This document shows, piece by piece, positions 1 to 5,814 of a stretch of 14,571 bases of DNA (position 1 is its first letter; each line of letters starts with the position of its first letter). The translations under genes and the position numbers were made by a program. Origin of the DNA: Peptoniphilus_A sp050943655. Its GTDB lineage: Bacteria > Bacillota > Clostridia > Tissierellales > Peptoniphilaceae. Location: assembly GCF_050943655.1 (NCBI RefSeq), contig NZ_JBMNPQ010000037.1, positions 1-14,571 on the forward strand. Reading direction: 5' to 3'. A model generated the notes under the pieces. It was not told where the DNA came from, did no database searches, and saw nothing but the letters and a program-made list of their open reading frames with translations.

Positions 1-171
1 TTGGCACTAAGAGCAGTATCAACAACAGACTTTATGACAGCGGACTTCTCAAGAATCCCTTGGGACATATTAGATAAAGTATCAAACAGAATAGTAAACG
101 AAGTGGATCACATAAACAGAATAGTGTATGACATCACAAGTAAACCACCAGCTACAATAGAATGGGAGTAA
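1..171 (+). CDS. guaA: GMP synthase (glutamine-hydrolysing), C-terminal end, partial
   Basis: The frame is open from the first base and ends in TAA at 169-171, giving 56 residues of an incomplete protein. It runs LALRAVSTTDFMTADFSRIP and ends in NRIVYDITSKPPATIEWE. That ending is the highly conserved C-terminus of GuaA, whose last domain forms the dimer interface and helps bind XMP. The full enzyme is about 510 residues and converts XMP to GMP with ATP and glutamine in purine synthesis. The glutaminase and ATP-pyrophosphatase domains lie upstream of the window. The gene is followed by a long palindrome and a terminator, so it is probably the last gene of its transcript. The identification rests on the C-terminal signature alone, which is distinctive. 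Confidence 0.93.
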   Translation: MALRAVSTTDFMTADFSRIPWDILDKVSNRIVNEVDHINRIVYDITSKPPATIEWE

Positions 172-219
172 TTCCATCAAATTCATCGAGCGTAGCGAAG
201 ACGAATTTGATGGAATTAC
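168..219. repeat. Long perfect inverted repeat directly after guaA
   Basis: Bases 168-184 are the exact reverse complement of 203-219, giving a 17-bp perfect stem around an 18-base loop. The left arm overlaps the guaA stop codon. It is not followed by a T-run, so it is not a standard terminator. The loop and the following ~80 bases carry related short words: GTAGCGA occurs at 192-198 and again at 243-249, CCCTGTCAGGG at 220-230, and GCTAACCTTAGC and TAAGCTTA further on. The look is that of a dispersed palindromic intergenic element, but only one copy is visible here. Confidence 0.6.
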
Positions 220-325
220 CCCTGTCAGGGTTCTCAAGTGTTGTAGCGACCAAAGGGAGCTAACCTTAGCAACCTACGGCGAAAGATAAGCTTAGCCACA
301 AAGTATTTAAAAATTTTAAAAATAT

Positions 326-377
326 AAAGAGTGGATTGCATCCAGCAGCTTAAACTGAACATGCATCCACTCTTTTT
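326..377. terminator. Rho-independent terminator between guaA and yaaA, probably bidirectional
   Basis: The arm 326-341 pairs with 361-375 through 15 base pairs and one bulged T (337). On the plus strand a run of five T begins inside the right arm (373-377), suiting guaA. On the minus strand the arm is followed by an AT-rich stretch with several T, so it may also end yaaA, whose stop codon overlaps the T-run. Confidence 0.75.
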
Positions 378-1092
378 ATTCTTTAACAAAAACAAACTTC
401 CCCTCTTCCGACAAGTCTTCTCTATACTCAAACCCGTCTAAATTAAATTTTTTTGTGCCTTCGACATCTACAACTTTATTCACGCACAAAAATCTTAACA
501 TAAGTCCCCTCGCCTTTTTTGATATTGTTGAGTGACTCTTTAGTTTTCCGCCTTTGTTTTCAAAGAATTCGTAGTCTATTATTTTAAATTTATCTCTATC
601 TAATAAGTCCGAAAATTCTTTTGATGCTATATTTATTATTTCCTCTCCATCCTCAAAGGAATTATTAAATTCATCCTTCCAAAATTTCTTTAAGCTTTCT
701 CCATTTATTTTTAATTTTGTATTGAAATCTAGCCTATATGGTCTTATTAATCTCTCTGGTGAAACCGGTCCATAAAATGCAGAGAGTATTTTTAATCTAT
801 TCTCTAAATATTTTCTATCGTCCTCTGTTAAACTTGTGGCGTCAAATGTTCTAAAAGATAGACCGCTATACATTTCTATAGATCTGTAGCTTTCTTTTTT
901 GTCAAAGTTTTCTATAAAATCTTCTACTTCTTCTAAAACTTTATCCGATACTTTGTATAGTTTCTTGAGTTCATCAGAATTTAATTTTTTAAGCTCTTCT
1001 ATTATCCTTTTAGTTTTTTCAGAATATTTTGCTTCTTCACAAACTGGATTTTCAAAAGTCATTTCCTTACTCGGCGAGAATATAATCTTCAT
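376..1092 (-). CDS. yaaA: YaaA-family peroxide stress protein (DUF328/UPF0246)
   Basis: The 238-residue product begins MKIIFSPSKEM, matching the family opening (ILISPAKTL in E. coli as I recall it). It carries the family signatures YSGLSFRTF (~75-83) and ILSAFYGPVSPERLIRPYRL (~102-121). Length is close to the usual 240-260. In E. coli YaaA lowers free intracellular iron during hydrogen peroxide stress, limiting Fenton damage, and it has been described as a DNA-binding protein; its exact chemistry is unclear. It is soluble, with no signal peptide. I chose the ATG at 1090-1092 because GGAGG (1098-1102 on the minus strand) lies 5 bases upstream. An in-frame TTG at 1102-1104 overlaps that site and is unlikely to be used. 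The gene is divergent from the thioredoxin-like gene and converges with guaA. Confidence 0.9.
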   Translation of the reverse strand: MKIIFSPSKEMTFENPVCEEAKYSEKTKRIIEELKKLNSDELKKLYKVSDKVLEEVEDFIENFDKKESYRSIEMYSGLSFRTFDATSLTEDDRKYLENRLKILSAFYGPVSPERLIRPYRLDFNTKLKINGESLKKFWKDEFNNSFEDGEEIINIASKEFSDLLDRDKFKIIDYEFFENKGGKLKSHSTISKKARGLMLRFLCVNKVVDVEGTKKFNLDGFEYREDLSEEGKFVFVKE

Positions 1093-1172
1093 ATCTACCT
1101 CCAAAATTATTATAACAATTAATCAATATTTTCTAAAATATATTTGGTTGGGAAAGATTAAATAATTTCTAA

Positions 1173-1280
1173 TGCGTATTTGCAGGAATTTGGCATAAAT
1201 TAAAATGCGTATTTGCAAGAAATCGTCATATTTTAAAGTGCGTATTTGTGGTAAACCAGTAGTTATAAGTATTTGCACTC
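1173..1280. repeat. Degenerate 33-bp tandem repeats in the yaaA/thioredoxin-like intergenic region
   Basis: The word TGCGTATTTG recurs at 1173, 1206 and 1239, exactly 33 bp apart. The first two units match at roughly 26 of 33 positions; the third matches mainly at its start. A partial fourth copy (AAGTATTTGCAC, from ~1268) comes early, about 27 bp after the third. The units sit between divergent genes, about 100 bp upstream of the start at 1379. A TAA recurs in the same frame of each unit, and no ribosome-binding site precedes the small ATG frames, so this does not look coding. Confidence 0.75.
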
Positions 1281-1342
1281 ATTAATACTACAGATTTGGG
1301 TATAAATATAAAATAAATCAATAAGAGAATGAATCAAAATTT

Positions 1343-1373
1343 TATAATTAAAATATAATCATCAATGAAGGAG
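1343..1373 (+). promoter_or_regulatory. Candidate -10 boxes and ribosome-binding site for the thioredoxin-like gene
   Basis: Two perfect TATAAT hexamers lie at 1343-1348 and 1354-1359. AAGGAG at 1368-1373 is 5 bases before the ATG at 1379. No good -35 box is visible at 16-18 bases from either hexamer, and a -10 at 1354 would give an almost leaderless message, so the upstream hexamer is the better guess. The ribosome-binding site is convincing; the promoter is tentative. Confidence 0.4.
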
Positions 1374-1378
1374 TTTTT

Positions 1379-1666
1379 ATGAAAGTTGTAGATTTTAATA
1401 AAGATTATGATAAAGGAAAAGTTTTTTTATTTTTTGAAGGCGATGACTGTGGACTCTGTCAAGGCATGAAGATGAAAAGTCTCGAGGAGCTTAAAGACGT
1501 AGAAGGTGAATTTATGTCAGTTAAATTATCTGATCACCCTAAACTTCGCGGAGAGTTTCAAGTTTTCTCCTTCCCCACTCTACTTTATTTAAGAGATGGA
1601 GTCGAAGTCGAAAGAATGGCGGGATTTTTTGATTTTGAAAAATTCTTAAGAGCAATAAGTTCATGA
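1379..1666 (+). CDS. Thioredoxin-like protein with CGLC active-site motif
   Basis: This 95-residue protein has a thioredoxin-like layout. A first strand (KVFLFFEG, ~14-21) leads to CGLC at 24-27, then a helix, a second strand (EFMSVKL, ~44-50), the cis-proline motif FSFPT (proline ~66) and the strand TLLYLRDGVEVERMAGF. The CxxC and cis-proline are those expected for a dithiol-disulfide oxidoreductase in the cytoplasm; there is no signal peptide. It differs from classical thioredoxin in having CGLC rather than CGPC and Asp rather than Trp before the first cysteine. At 95 residues it is slightly shorter than the usual ~105. No thioredoxin reductase gene is adjacent, so its electron donor is unknown. 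It is a single-gene unit with its own terminator and is divergent from yaaA. Confidence 0.8.
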   Translation: MKVVDFNKDYDKGKVFLFFEGDDCGLCQGMKMKSLEELKDVEGEFMSVKLSDHPKLRGEFQVFSFPTLLYLRDGVEVERMAGFFDFEKFLRAISS

Positions 1667-1685
1667 TTAATTATATTTAAATAAG

Positions 1686-1722
1686 AGAGATTCTAAAGCG
1701 CCACTGCTCTAGAATCTTTTTT
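1686..1722 (+). terminator. Rho-independent terminator of the thioredoxin-like gene
   Basis: AGATTCTA (1688-1695) pairs with TAGAATCT (1710-1717). An inner AGC/GCT pairing (1697-1699 with 1706-1708) extends the hairpin. A run of six T follows from 1717. It lies 20 bases after the stop codon. Confidence 0.8.
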
Positions 1723-1752
1723 AATGCATAAATTAATGGCTCTTTAAGAAAC

Positions 1753-1782
1753 TAAAAAAGAAACCAACATTAGCTGGTTTCT
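1753..1782 (-). terminator. Rho-independent terminator of the first symporter gene
   Basis: AGAAACCA (1759-1766) pairs with TGGTTTCT (1775-1782), an 8-bp stem with an 8-base loop. On the minus strand it is followed by a run of T (1754-1759). It lies about 20 bases past the symporter stop codon. Confidence 0.8.
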
Positions 1783-1802
1783 CATTAATAATTCATTAAT
1801 AA

Positions 1803-3002
1803 TTATGCGCCCTTGACTTCAGGATTATTTCCCTTTCCAGGTACTTTTTTAAATATTCCTGTAACCATAAGTGCAATTGCTCCATCGCTTGTTACGTTAC
1901 AAGCTGTTCCAAAGCTATCTTGAAGTGCAAAGATTGAAAGCATAAGCGCTGTTCCTGTGTCGTTAAATCCAAGGACTGATGTAATTAGTCCAAGAGATGC
2001 TACAACAGTTCCTCCAGGCACGCCAGGTGCTGCGATTGCAAAAATTCCAAGTAGGAATATAAATACAATCATGTTTGATGTTTCAGGAAGTTTGCCTGTC
2101 AAAATTTGTGATACAGTCATTACGAAGAAGACTTCTGTAAGTACAGATCCACAAAGGTGAGTGTTTGAGCAAAGTGGAATTGCAAAGTCACGAATCTTTG
2201 GATCAAGAGTTGTTGACTTTCTTGCACATCTTAGTGCCACTGGAAGTGTAGCTGCAGATGACATTGTTCCAACTGCTGTAAGGTAAGCTGGAACATAATG
2301 CTTAAATACTTCTTTAGGATTTGTTTTAGAAATTGCACCGGCAATTGAATACATAAGAGTCATCCAGATGAAGTGTCCCACTATTACGATTAAGATTATC
2401 TTTAAGAATACTGGAAGTTCGCTAATGATTGTTCCTTCATAAGATAAAACTGCAAAAGTTGTTGCAATGTAGACTGGAAGTATTTTTATAACTACATTGT
2501 TTACAATTGATAGTACAATTTTATTTAGTTCAAGAAGCAAATTTTCCCAAGTGGCAGAATTTGTCATGATAACGGCGATTCCAAATAATATAGATGTTAT
2601 AAGTGCTGTCATAACAGGCATAATAGGATCAATTGATAATTTAAAAATTGATTCTGGAATCATGTTGCCAGCTCCAACTTGAGATGCAATGTTTAGTTTT
2701 GGAATTATTACTCTTCCTGCTAAGAAGCTCATTGTAGCTGCACCAACTGATGATGCGTAACAGATTGCAAGAGTGACACTCAAAATTTTCCCTGCACTCT
2801 CCTTTAATGAAACAATGGCAGGAGTTATAAAACCTAAGATGATTAGTGGAACTATGTAACCAATTAAATCTCCCAAAACTCTTTTAATTGAGTCGATTAC
2901 AACTATAACGCCCTCGCTACAGATGCTTCCCACAAAAATTCCAATAATAATTCCAAGCAAGAGCTTGAATACTAAAGAATTAAAAAAGCTATTTTTCTTC
3001 AT
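1803..3002 (-). CDS. Dicarboxylate/amino acid:cation symporter (DAACS family)
   Basis: The 399-residue membrane protein has about eight hydrophobic segments and the re-entrant-loop signatures of the GltP/SstT fold: MSSAATLP (247-254, hairpin 1), THLCGS (281-286, in place of the NMDGT motif of glutamate transporters), GVPGG (327-331, hairpin 2) and QDSFGTACNVTSD (361-373, last helix). The Asp (362), Asn (369) and Asp (373) expected for substrate and Na+ binding are present. The arginine that binds the side-chain carboxylate in aspartate transporters (R397 of GltPh) aligns by eye with Gly365. That argues against glutamate or aspartate and for a small neutral substrate, which is inference. It is a paralogue of the symporter at 12429-13646. 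The start at 3002 is preceded by GGAGGAG. The gene is a single unit with its own terminator and is divergent from the Asp23 operon. Confidence 0.87.
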   Translation of the reverse strand: MKKNSFFNSLVFKLLLGIIIGIFVGSICSEGVIVVIDSIKRVLGDLIGYIVPLIILGFITPAIVSLKESAGKILSVTLAICYASSVGAATMSFLAGRVIIPKLNIASQVGAGNMIPESIFKLSIDPIMPVMTALITSILFGIAVIMTNSATWENLLLELNKIVLSIVNNVVIKILPVYIATTFAVLSYEGTIISELPVFLKIILIVIVGHFIWMTLMYSIAGAISKTNPKEVFKHYVPAYLTAVGTMSSAATLPVALRCARKSTTLDPKIRDFAIPLCSNTHLCGSVLTEVFFVMTVSQILTGKLPETSNMIVFIFLLGIFAIAAPGVPGGTVVASLGLITSVLGFNDTGTALMLSIFALQDSFGTACNVTSDGAIALMVTGIFKKVPGKGNNPEVKGA

Positions 3003-3030
3003 TTTCTCCTCCTTTTGAAATAATAAAAAA

Positions 3031-3066
3031 ACTATACTTTTTCTTATTATTTTACCATTGTATAGT
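3031..3066 (-). promoter_or_regulatory. Candidate extended -10 promoter of the symporter, flanked by an inverted repeat
   Basis: On the minus strand TGG-TAAAAT (3057-3049) is an extended -10 element about 50 bases upstream of the start codon. It is bracketed by a 7-bp inverted repeat, ACTATAC at 3031-3037 and GTATAGT at 3060-3066. One arm would lie between the -35 and -10 regions and the other just after the expected transcription start. This placement suits a repressor operator. No strong -35 box is seen. Confidence 0.4.
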
Positions 3067-3311
3067 CATAAAATCATCATAAGTTGTAAAAATATTTTAC
3101 TTTAAAGTGGGAAATTTTGATTTTTTCTAAAACATTTCTTGTAATTTTGTTTTTTGAACATTGTTCACTTGTACAATGCTTAAGGTACTGAGTTTGGAGC
3201 GTTAAAGAGTGCTTTATCCTGTGTAAATTTTATTAAATACAAAATTCTTATATTGTATTTCTCCTAACATATTGAAAATAATCCAAAATAAATTAAACTT
3301 TTATGAATAAA

Positions 3312-3350
3312 ATACATTTTATCGGATATACATTTTATCGGATATACATT
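3312..3350. repeat. 16-bp tandem direct repeat upstream of the Asp23 operon
   Basis: The unit ATACATTTTATCGGAT occurs at 3312-3327 and identically at 3328-3343. It is followed by the first seven bases of a third copy (3344-3350). The array ends about 50 bases before the first codon of the AmaP-like gene, just where a -35 element (TTGAAT, 3349-3354) may start. Confidence 0.85.
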
Positions 3351-3378
3351 GAATATAAGATGATAACACTATTATGAA
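3349..3378 (+). promoter_or_regulatory. Candidate promoter of the AmaP-DUF2273-Asp23 operon
   Basis: TTGAAT (3349-3354) and TATGAA (3373-3378) are separated by 18 bases and lie upstream of the start. The match to consensus is modest. Its value comes from position: the -35 overlaps the end of the 16-bp tandem repeat. Confidence 0.35.
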
Positions 3379-3405
3379 TTAGATACTCAAAAAGGGGGAA
3401 TGAGA

Positions 3406-3951
3406 TTGAAAAAATGGCAAAAATGGATTAATGTTATTTTTGCTATTGCCCTATTACTCGCCATTTTCTGTTCATACTTTATGATTTATGATTATGGCAA
3501 AGTTACAACAGTTTTAAACAATTACCAAACTAAAACATGGTTTTTCTATTGTTTCACAATTGTATCGATTTTGGGTGCACTATTTGCTTTAGTAATTCTA
3601 ATTAGGGCTATCGCTCTTCCTACAATTAATAATTATGTAATTGATAAGGACAAATCTGGTGAGATGCTAATTACATCAAGAGCTATTGAAAACAATGTGC
3701 TTGACACAGTCAACAAGTATCCAGAGATTAGAGACTCTAAAGCGAATGTGAAAGTTAAAAACGGCAAAAACAATGAAATATCTGCACAAGTTCTTTGTGG
3801 GGTATATGAAGGCGAAGATTTGAATTCACTTGGAAATGCAATTAAAGAAGATGTTACGAAAGAATTGGAAGTATTTACTGGTTACCCAGTAGATAGAGTT
3901 GACGTTAAGTTTTATGACATTAAGAAGGATTCCAATAAGAGAGTAGTATAG
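3406..3951 (+). CDS. amaP: AmaP-like membrane anchor for Asp23 (alkaline shock response)
   Basis: About 181 residues. Two membrane helices (roughly residues 6-28 and 46-69) are followed by a cytoplasmic C-terminal domain of the Asp23-like type (...AIENNVLDTVNKYPEIRDSKANVKV... to VDRVDVKFYDI). In Staphylococcus aureus AmaP tethers the abundant protein Asp23 to the membrane, and the order seen here (amaP, DUF2273, asp23) is the recurring one, which supports the call. There are two candidate starts. An ATG at 3400 lies only 1 base after the AGGGGG ribosome-binding site (3393-3398), while an in-frame TTG at 3406 lies 7 bases after it. I prefer the TTG, giving a start of KKWQKW after the initiator. 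It is separated from the next gene by 9 bases, with that gene's GGAGG starting at the stop codon. Confidence 0.8.
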   Translation: MKKWQKWINVIFAIALLLAIFCSYFMIYDYGKVTTVLNNYQTKTWFFYCFTIVSILGALFALVILIRAIALPTINNYVIDKDKSGEMLITSRAIENNVLDTVNKYPEIRDSKANVKVKNGKNNEISAQVLCGVYEGEDLNSLGNAIKEDVTKELEVFTGYPVDRVDVKFYDIKKDSNKRVV

Positions 3952-3960
3952 GAGGCTCAT

Positions 3961-4302
3961 ATGCTTAATAATTATGGAGGTTTTCCGGATTATCAAGATA
4001 ATTATGAGAACCCAAATGACGAGAAATCCAATGAAAAAATAGTTGTAATTGAGAAAGAAAGAGAAAAAGACAAAGAAGTTTCAATTTTTAGAAACAAATT
4101 TGACAATTTCACTAAATTACACTGGAACGAGTTTAAATATACACTCGTTGCCCTGGTAATCGCAATACTACTTTTATCAATTGGTTTTTTCAGAACACTT
4201 TTAATTGTCATCTTGTATCTCATTGGAAATTTATATGGAAGATACAAAGATGGTGATCCGAGAACTTTATTCATGTTAGAAAGATTTTTTAAGAGATATT
4301 AA
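3961..4302 (+). CDS. DUF2273 small membrane protein with charged N-terminal extension
   Basis: The 113-residue product ends in two adjacent hydrophobic helices (about 59-75 and 77-93) with the DUF2273 pattern IGFFRTLLIVILYLIGNLYGRYKDGD, followed by a basic tail (RFFKRY). DUF2273 proteins occur with AmaP and Asp23 in Firmicutes, and their role in the envelope-stress assembly is not well defined. Most are only about 60-80 residues long. Here ~55 residues precede the first helix: a Tyr/Asn/Asp-rich segment (NNYGGFPDYQDNYENPND) and a highly charged helix-like stretch rich in Lys and Glu (IEKEREKDKEV). The extension probably faces the cytoplasm and could contact Asp23 or AmaP; that is inference. 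The start is supported by GGAGG 5 bases upstream. It is the middle gene of the operon. Confidence 0.82.
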   Translation: MLNNYGGFPDYQDNYENPNDEKSNEKIVVIEKEREKDKEVSIFRNKFDNFTKLHWNEFKYTLVALVIAILLLSIGFFRTLLIVILYLIGNLYGRYKDGDPRTLFMLERFFKRY

Positions 4303-4323
4303 AAGAATTTAAGGAGATGTATT

Positions 4324-4866
4324 ATGGCTAACGAAGCAAAATATAACGAAATAGCAGGTATTAACAAGAAAGAACAAGAACAAAAAGAAAACAAACAAAA
4401 AAGAGAAGAATTTGTAGACAACATTAAAGATAACTTTGATGATGCAAAAGAAGAAGCAAAACAACACGAATCAAAATTAACATTTGAAGATTCAGTTATC
4501 GAAAAAATTGCTGCAATTGCTTGTAACGAAGTATCTGGAGTACTAGATATGAAGGGCGGTTTCTTCTCAGGAATTTCTGAACAATTCGGTGGCTACAGCT
4601 TGACAAAAGGTATTTCAGCTGAAGTTGGAGAAAAAGAAGCAGCACTTGATGTATCTATCATCCTTGAATATGGATACTCTGCTCCAAAAGTTTTTGAAGA
4701 ACTAAAGAGAAACATTGCACAATCAGTTGGACAAATGACTGGACTTAAAGTTGTTGAAGTTAATGTTCGCGTTGACGATGTAATGACTAAAAAAGAATTT
4801 GAACTTAAAAAACGTAAATCAAGAGGTCAACAAGAAGATTATGACCAAGGATCTTCTTTAAGATAA
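4324..4866 (+). CDS. Asp23/Gls24 family envelope stress protein
   Basis: The 180-residue protein has a strongly charged N-terminal ~50 residues (Lys/Glu/Gln-rich, probably helical). The Asp23 domain follows at about 52-158: FEDSVIEKIAAIACNEVSGV, then GGYSLTKGISAEVGEKEAALDVSIILEYG, then a helix and VVEVNVRVDDV. The tail is basic then acidic (KKRKSRGQQEDYDQ). There is no signal peptide or membrane segment. In S. aureus Asp23 is a very abundant protein held at the membrane by AmaP and linked to cell-envelope homeostasis; in other Firmicutes Gls24 homologues respond to stress. An AAGGAG site precedes the ATG. It is the last gene of the operon, followed by a strong terminator. Regulation by sigma-B is not assumed here. 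Confidence 0.92.
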   Translation: MANEAKYNEIAGINKKEQEQKENKQKREEFVDNIKDNFDDAKEEAKQHESKLTFEDSVIEKIAAIACNEVSGVLDMKGGFFSGISEQFGGYSLTKGISAEVGEKEAALDVSIILEYGYSAPKVFEELKRNIAQSVGQMTGLKVVEVNVRVDDVMTKKEFELKKRKSRGQQEDYDQGSSLR

Positions 4867-4876
4867 TAGATTTAAA

Positions 4877-4905
4877 AGCTGCTGGGTGATCCCGGCAGTT
4901 TTTTT
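4877..4905 (+). terminator. Rho-independent terminator of the Asp23 operon
   Basis: CTGCTGGG (4879-4886) pairs with CCCGGCAG (4891-4898) with one G-T pair and a TGAT loop. Seven T follow (4899-4905). It is the strongest terminator in the window and cuts the Asp23 operon off from the downstream J-domain-like gene. Confidence 0.9.
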
Positions 4906-4930
4906 ATGCCTTAATTTCCTATTATAGGTG

Positions 4931-4953
4931 TATAATTAATATAATAATGGAGG
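4931..4953 (+). promoter_or_regulatory. Candidate -10 box and ribosome-binding site of the J-domain-like gene
   Basis: A perfect TATAAT at 4931-4936 lies 24 bases before the start codon, after the Asp23 terminator. GGAGG at 4949-4953 is 6 bases before the ATG at 4960. No good -35 is visible. The implied leader would be short. Confidence 0.4.
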
Positions 4954-4959
4954 TGAATT

Positions 4960-5814
4960 ATGAATTTACTTTATCTTTCAAATTTTCTACTTAACTTAGA
5001 AGACCATAATAATGAAAATAAAATAGAAGTATCTGATGTATTTCTAGAAAAGTTAAAAGAACTTCGCGATATAAAAGCTTCAATATCTCACTTAATTACT
5101 GAGCGCGACGAACTAAAATATGTAATTTGTCAAAATATAGAGACAGAATACTGGCTGATATTTGGCGAACTTGAAAAGGAAGTCTACGAAAAATCCACTG
5201 AAGTTTTGCGCCTCAAAAGAAAAATTGACCTCGTGCAGTCCTACAAAAATCGCGATGAGGATATCAACATAGAAGAAATTGAAAAAATTCTAGATAAAGA
5301 ATTTGTCGAATATCAGAAAAAACTTGAAGAATACTTACAAAACATAAAACTTGCAAAAGAATACTCATCTCTTGAAGCACTCTCAAAAGAAGACGCCAAG
5401 AAATTAAAGGCTCTCTATCTAAAAATAGTAAAACTCTTGCACCCAGATATCTGCAAAAACTTCACAGAGTCTGACAAGTTTTTATTCCAAAAGGCTCTTG
5501 ATGCATATAAAAATGGCGACCTCGATACAATGATTCTAATCGACTCCCTCATTGACAAAAGAGACAAAGAATATACAAATAAAAATTCTCTAGAGGAGTT
5601 GGAGGAAGAAAGACATAAACTCTTATCCATAATCGCAAAAATCGAAATAGAAATTGACGAAATTAAAAATGATGTGCCCTATATTTTAAAATTCATAATA
5701 GACTCCGAAGAAAATATAGATTTGAGGCGAAATGACCTACTTGAGGCACTTGCAGATTACAGCGAACGTGAGACAATTTACCGCATAAAACTTAAAGAAA
5801 TGTTAGGTGATTAG
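4960..5814 (+). CDS. Coiled-coil protein with a J-domain-like HPD segment
   Basis: The 284-residue protein is hydrophilic. A long helical, coiled-coil-like region (about 25-135, Lys/Glu/Leu-rich) is followed by a J-domain-like core (about 143-192). In it helix II (LKALYLKIVKLL) is followed immediately by HPD (161-163), then helix III (SDKFLFQKALDAYKNGD). A second coiled-coil-like region covers about 207-282. HPD is the motif by which J-proteins stimulate the ATPase of DnaK (Hsp70). The Gly/Phe, zinc-finger and substrate-binding domains of DnaJ are absent. So it may be a specialised DnaK co-chaperone whose coiled coils choose the client or partner; that is inference. The stop codon directly abuts the start of the HIRAN-domain gene, so the two are almost surely co-translated. 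I do not know a named family member. Confidence 0.72.
   Translation: MNLLYLSNFLLNLEDHNNENKIEVSDVFLEKLKELRDIKASISHLITERDELKYVICQNIETEYWLIFGELEKEVYEKSTEVLRLKRKIDLVQSYKNRDEDINIEEIEKILDKEFVEYQKKLEEYLQNIKLAKEYSSLEALSKEDAKKLKALYLKIVKLLHPDICKNFTESDKFLFQKALDAYKNGDLDTMILIDSLIDKRDKEYTNKNSLEELEEERHKLLSIIAKIEIEIDEIKNDVPYILKFIIDSEENIDLRRNDLLEALADYSERETIYRIKLKEMLGD

Larger units (their letters stand above)
3067..3399. other. Divergent intergenic region with inverted and tandem repeats
   Basis: No gene is supported in this AT-rich stretch between the divergent symporter and AmaP genes. It holds an inverted repeat CATTGT (3159-3164) / ACAATG (3173-3178), overlapping the palindrome TTGTACAA (3169-3176). A second inverted repeat is AAATACAA (3235-3242) / TTGTATTT (3253-3260); it lacks a T-run and so is not an obvious terminator. 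A 16-bp tandem repeat at 3312-3350 is listed separately. The region probably carries promoters for both flanking units. Confidence 0.6.

Noticed and set aside
172..325. Structured RNA or riboswitch after guaA
   Set aside because: It is downstream of guaA and does not precede a gene on the same strand; the dyads fit an intergenic palindromic repeat better than a known riboswitch fold.
1093..1104. TTG start giving four extra residues (MEVD) on YaaA
   Set aside because: The TTG overlaps the GGAGG ribosome-binding site, and family members begin at the MKIIFSP position.
899..1165. Plus-strand frame overlapping the 5' end of yaaA
   Set aside because: Ser/Phe-rich antisense translation of a Lys/Glu-rich gene, with no start signal.
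1173..1280. CRISPR array
   Set aside because: The 33-bp period includes both the conserved word and its follow-on sequence, leaving no unique spacer of normal size; copies are few and degenerate, and no cas gene is near.
1205..1285. 26-residue plus-strand frame (MRICKKSSYF...) inside the repeat array
   Set aside because: No ribosome-binding site precedes it; it arises from the repeat sequence itself and the frame is broken in the neighbouring unit.
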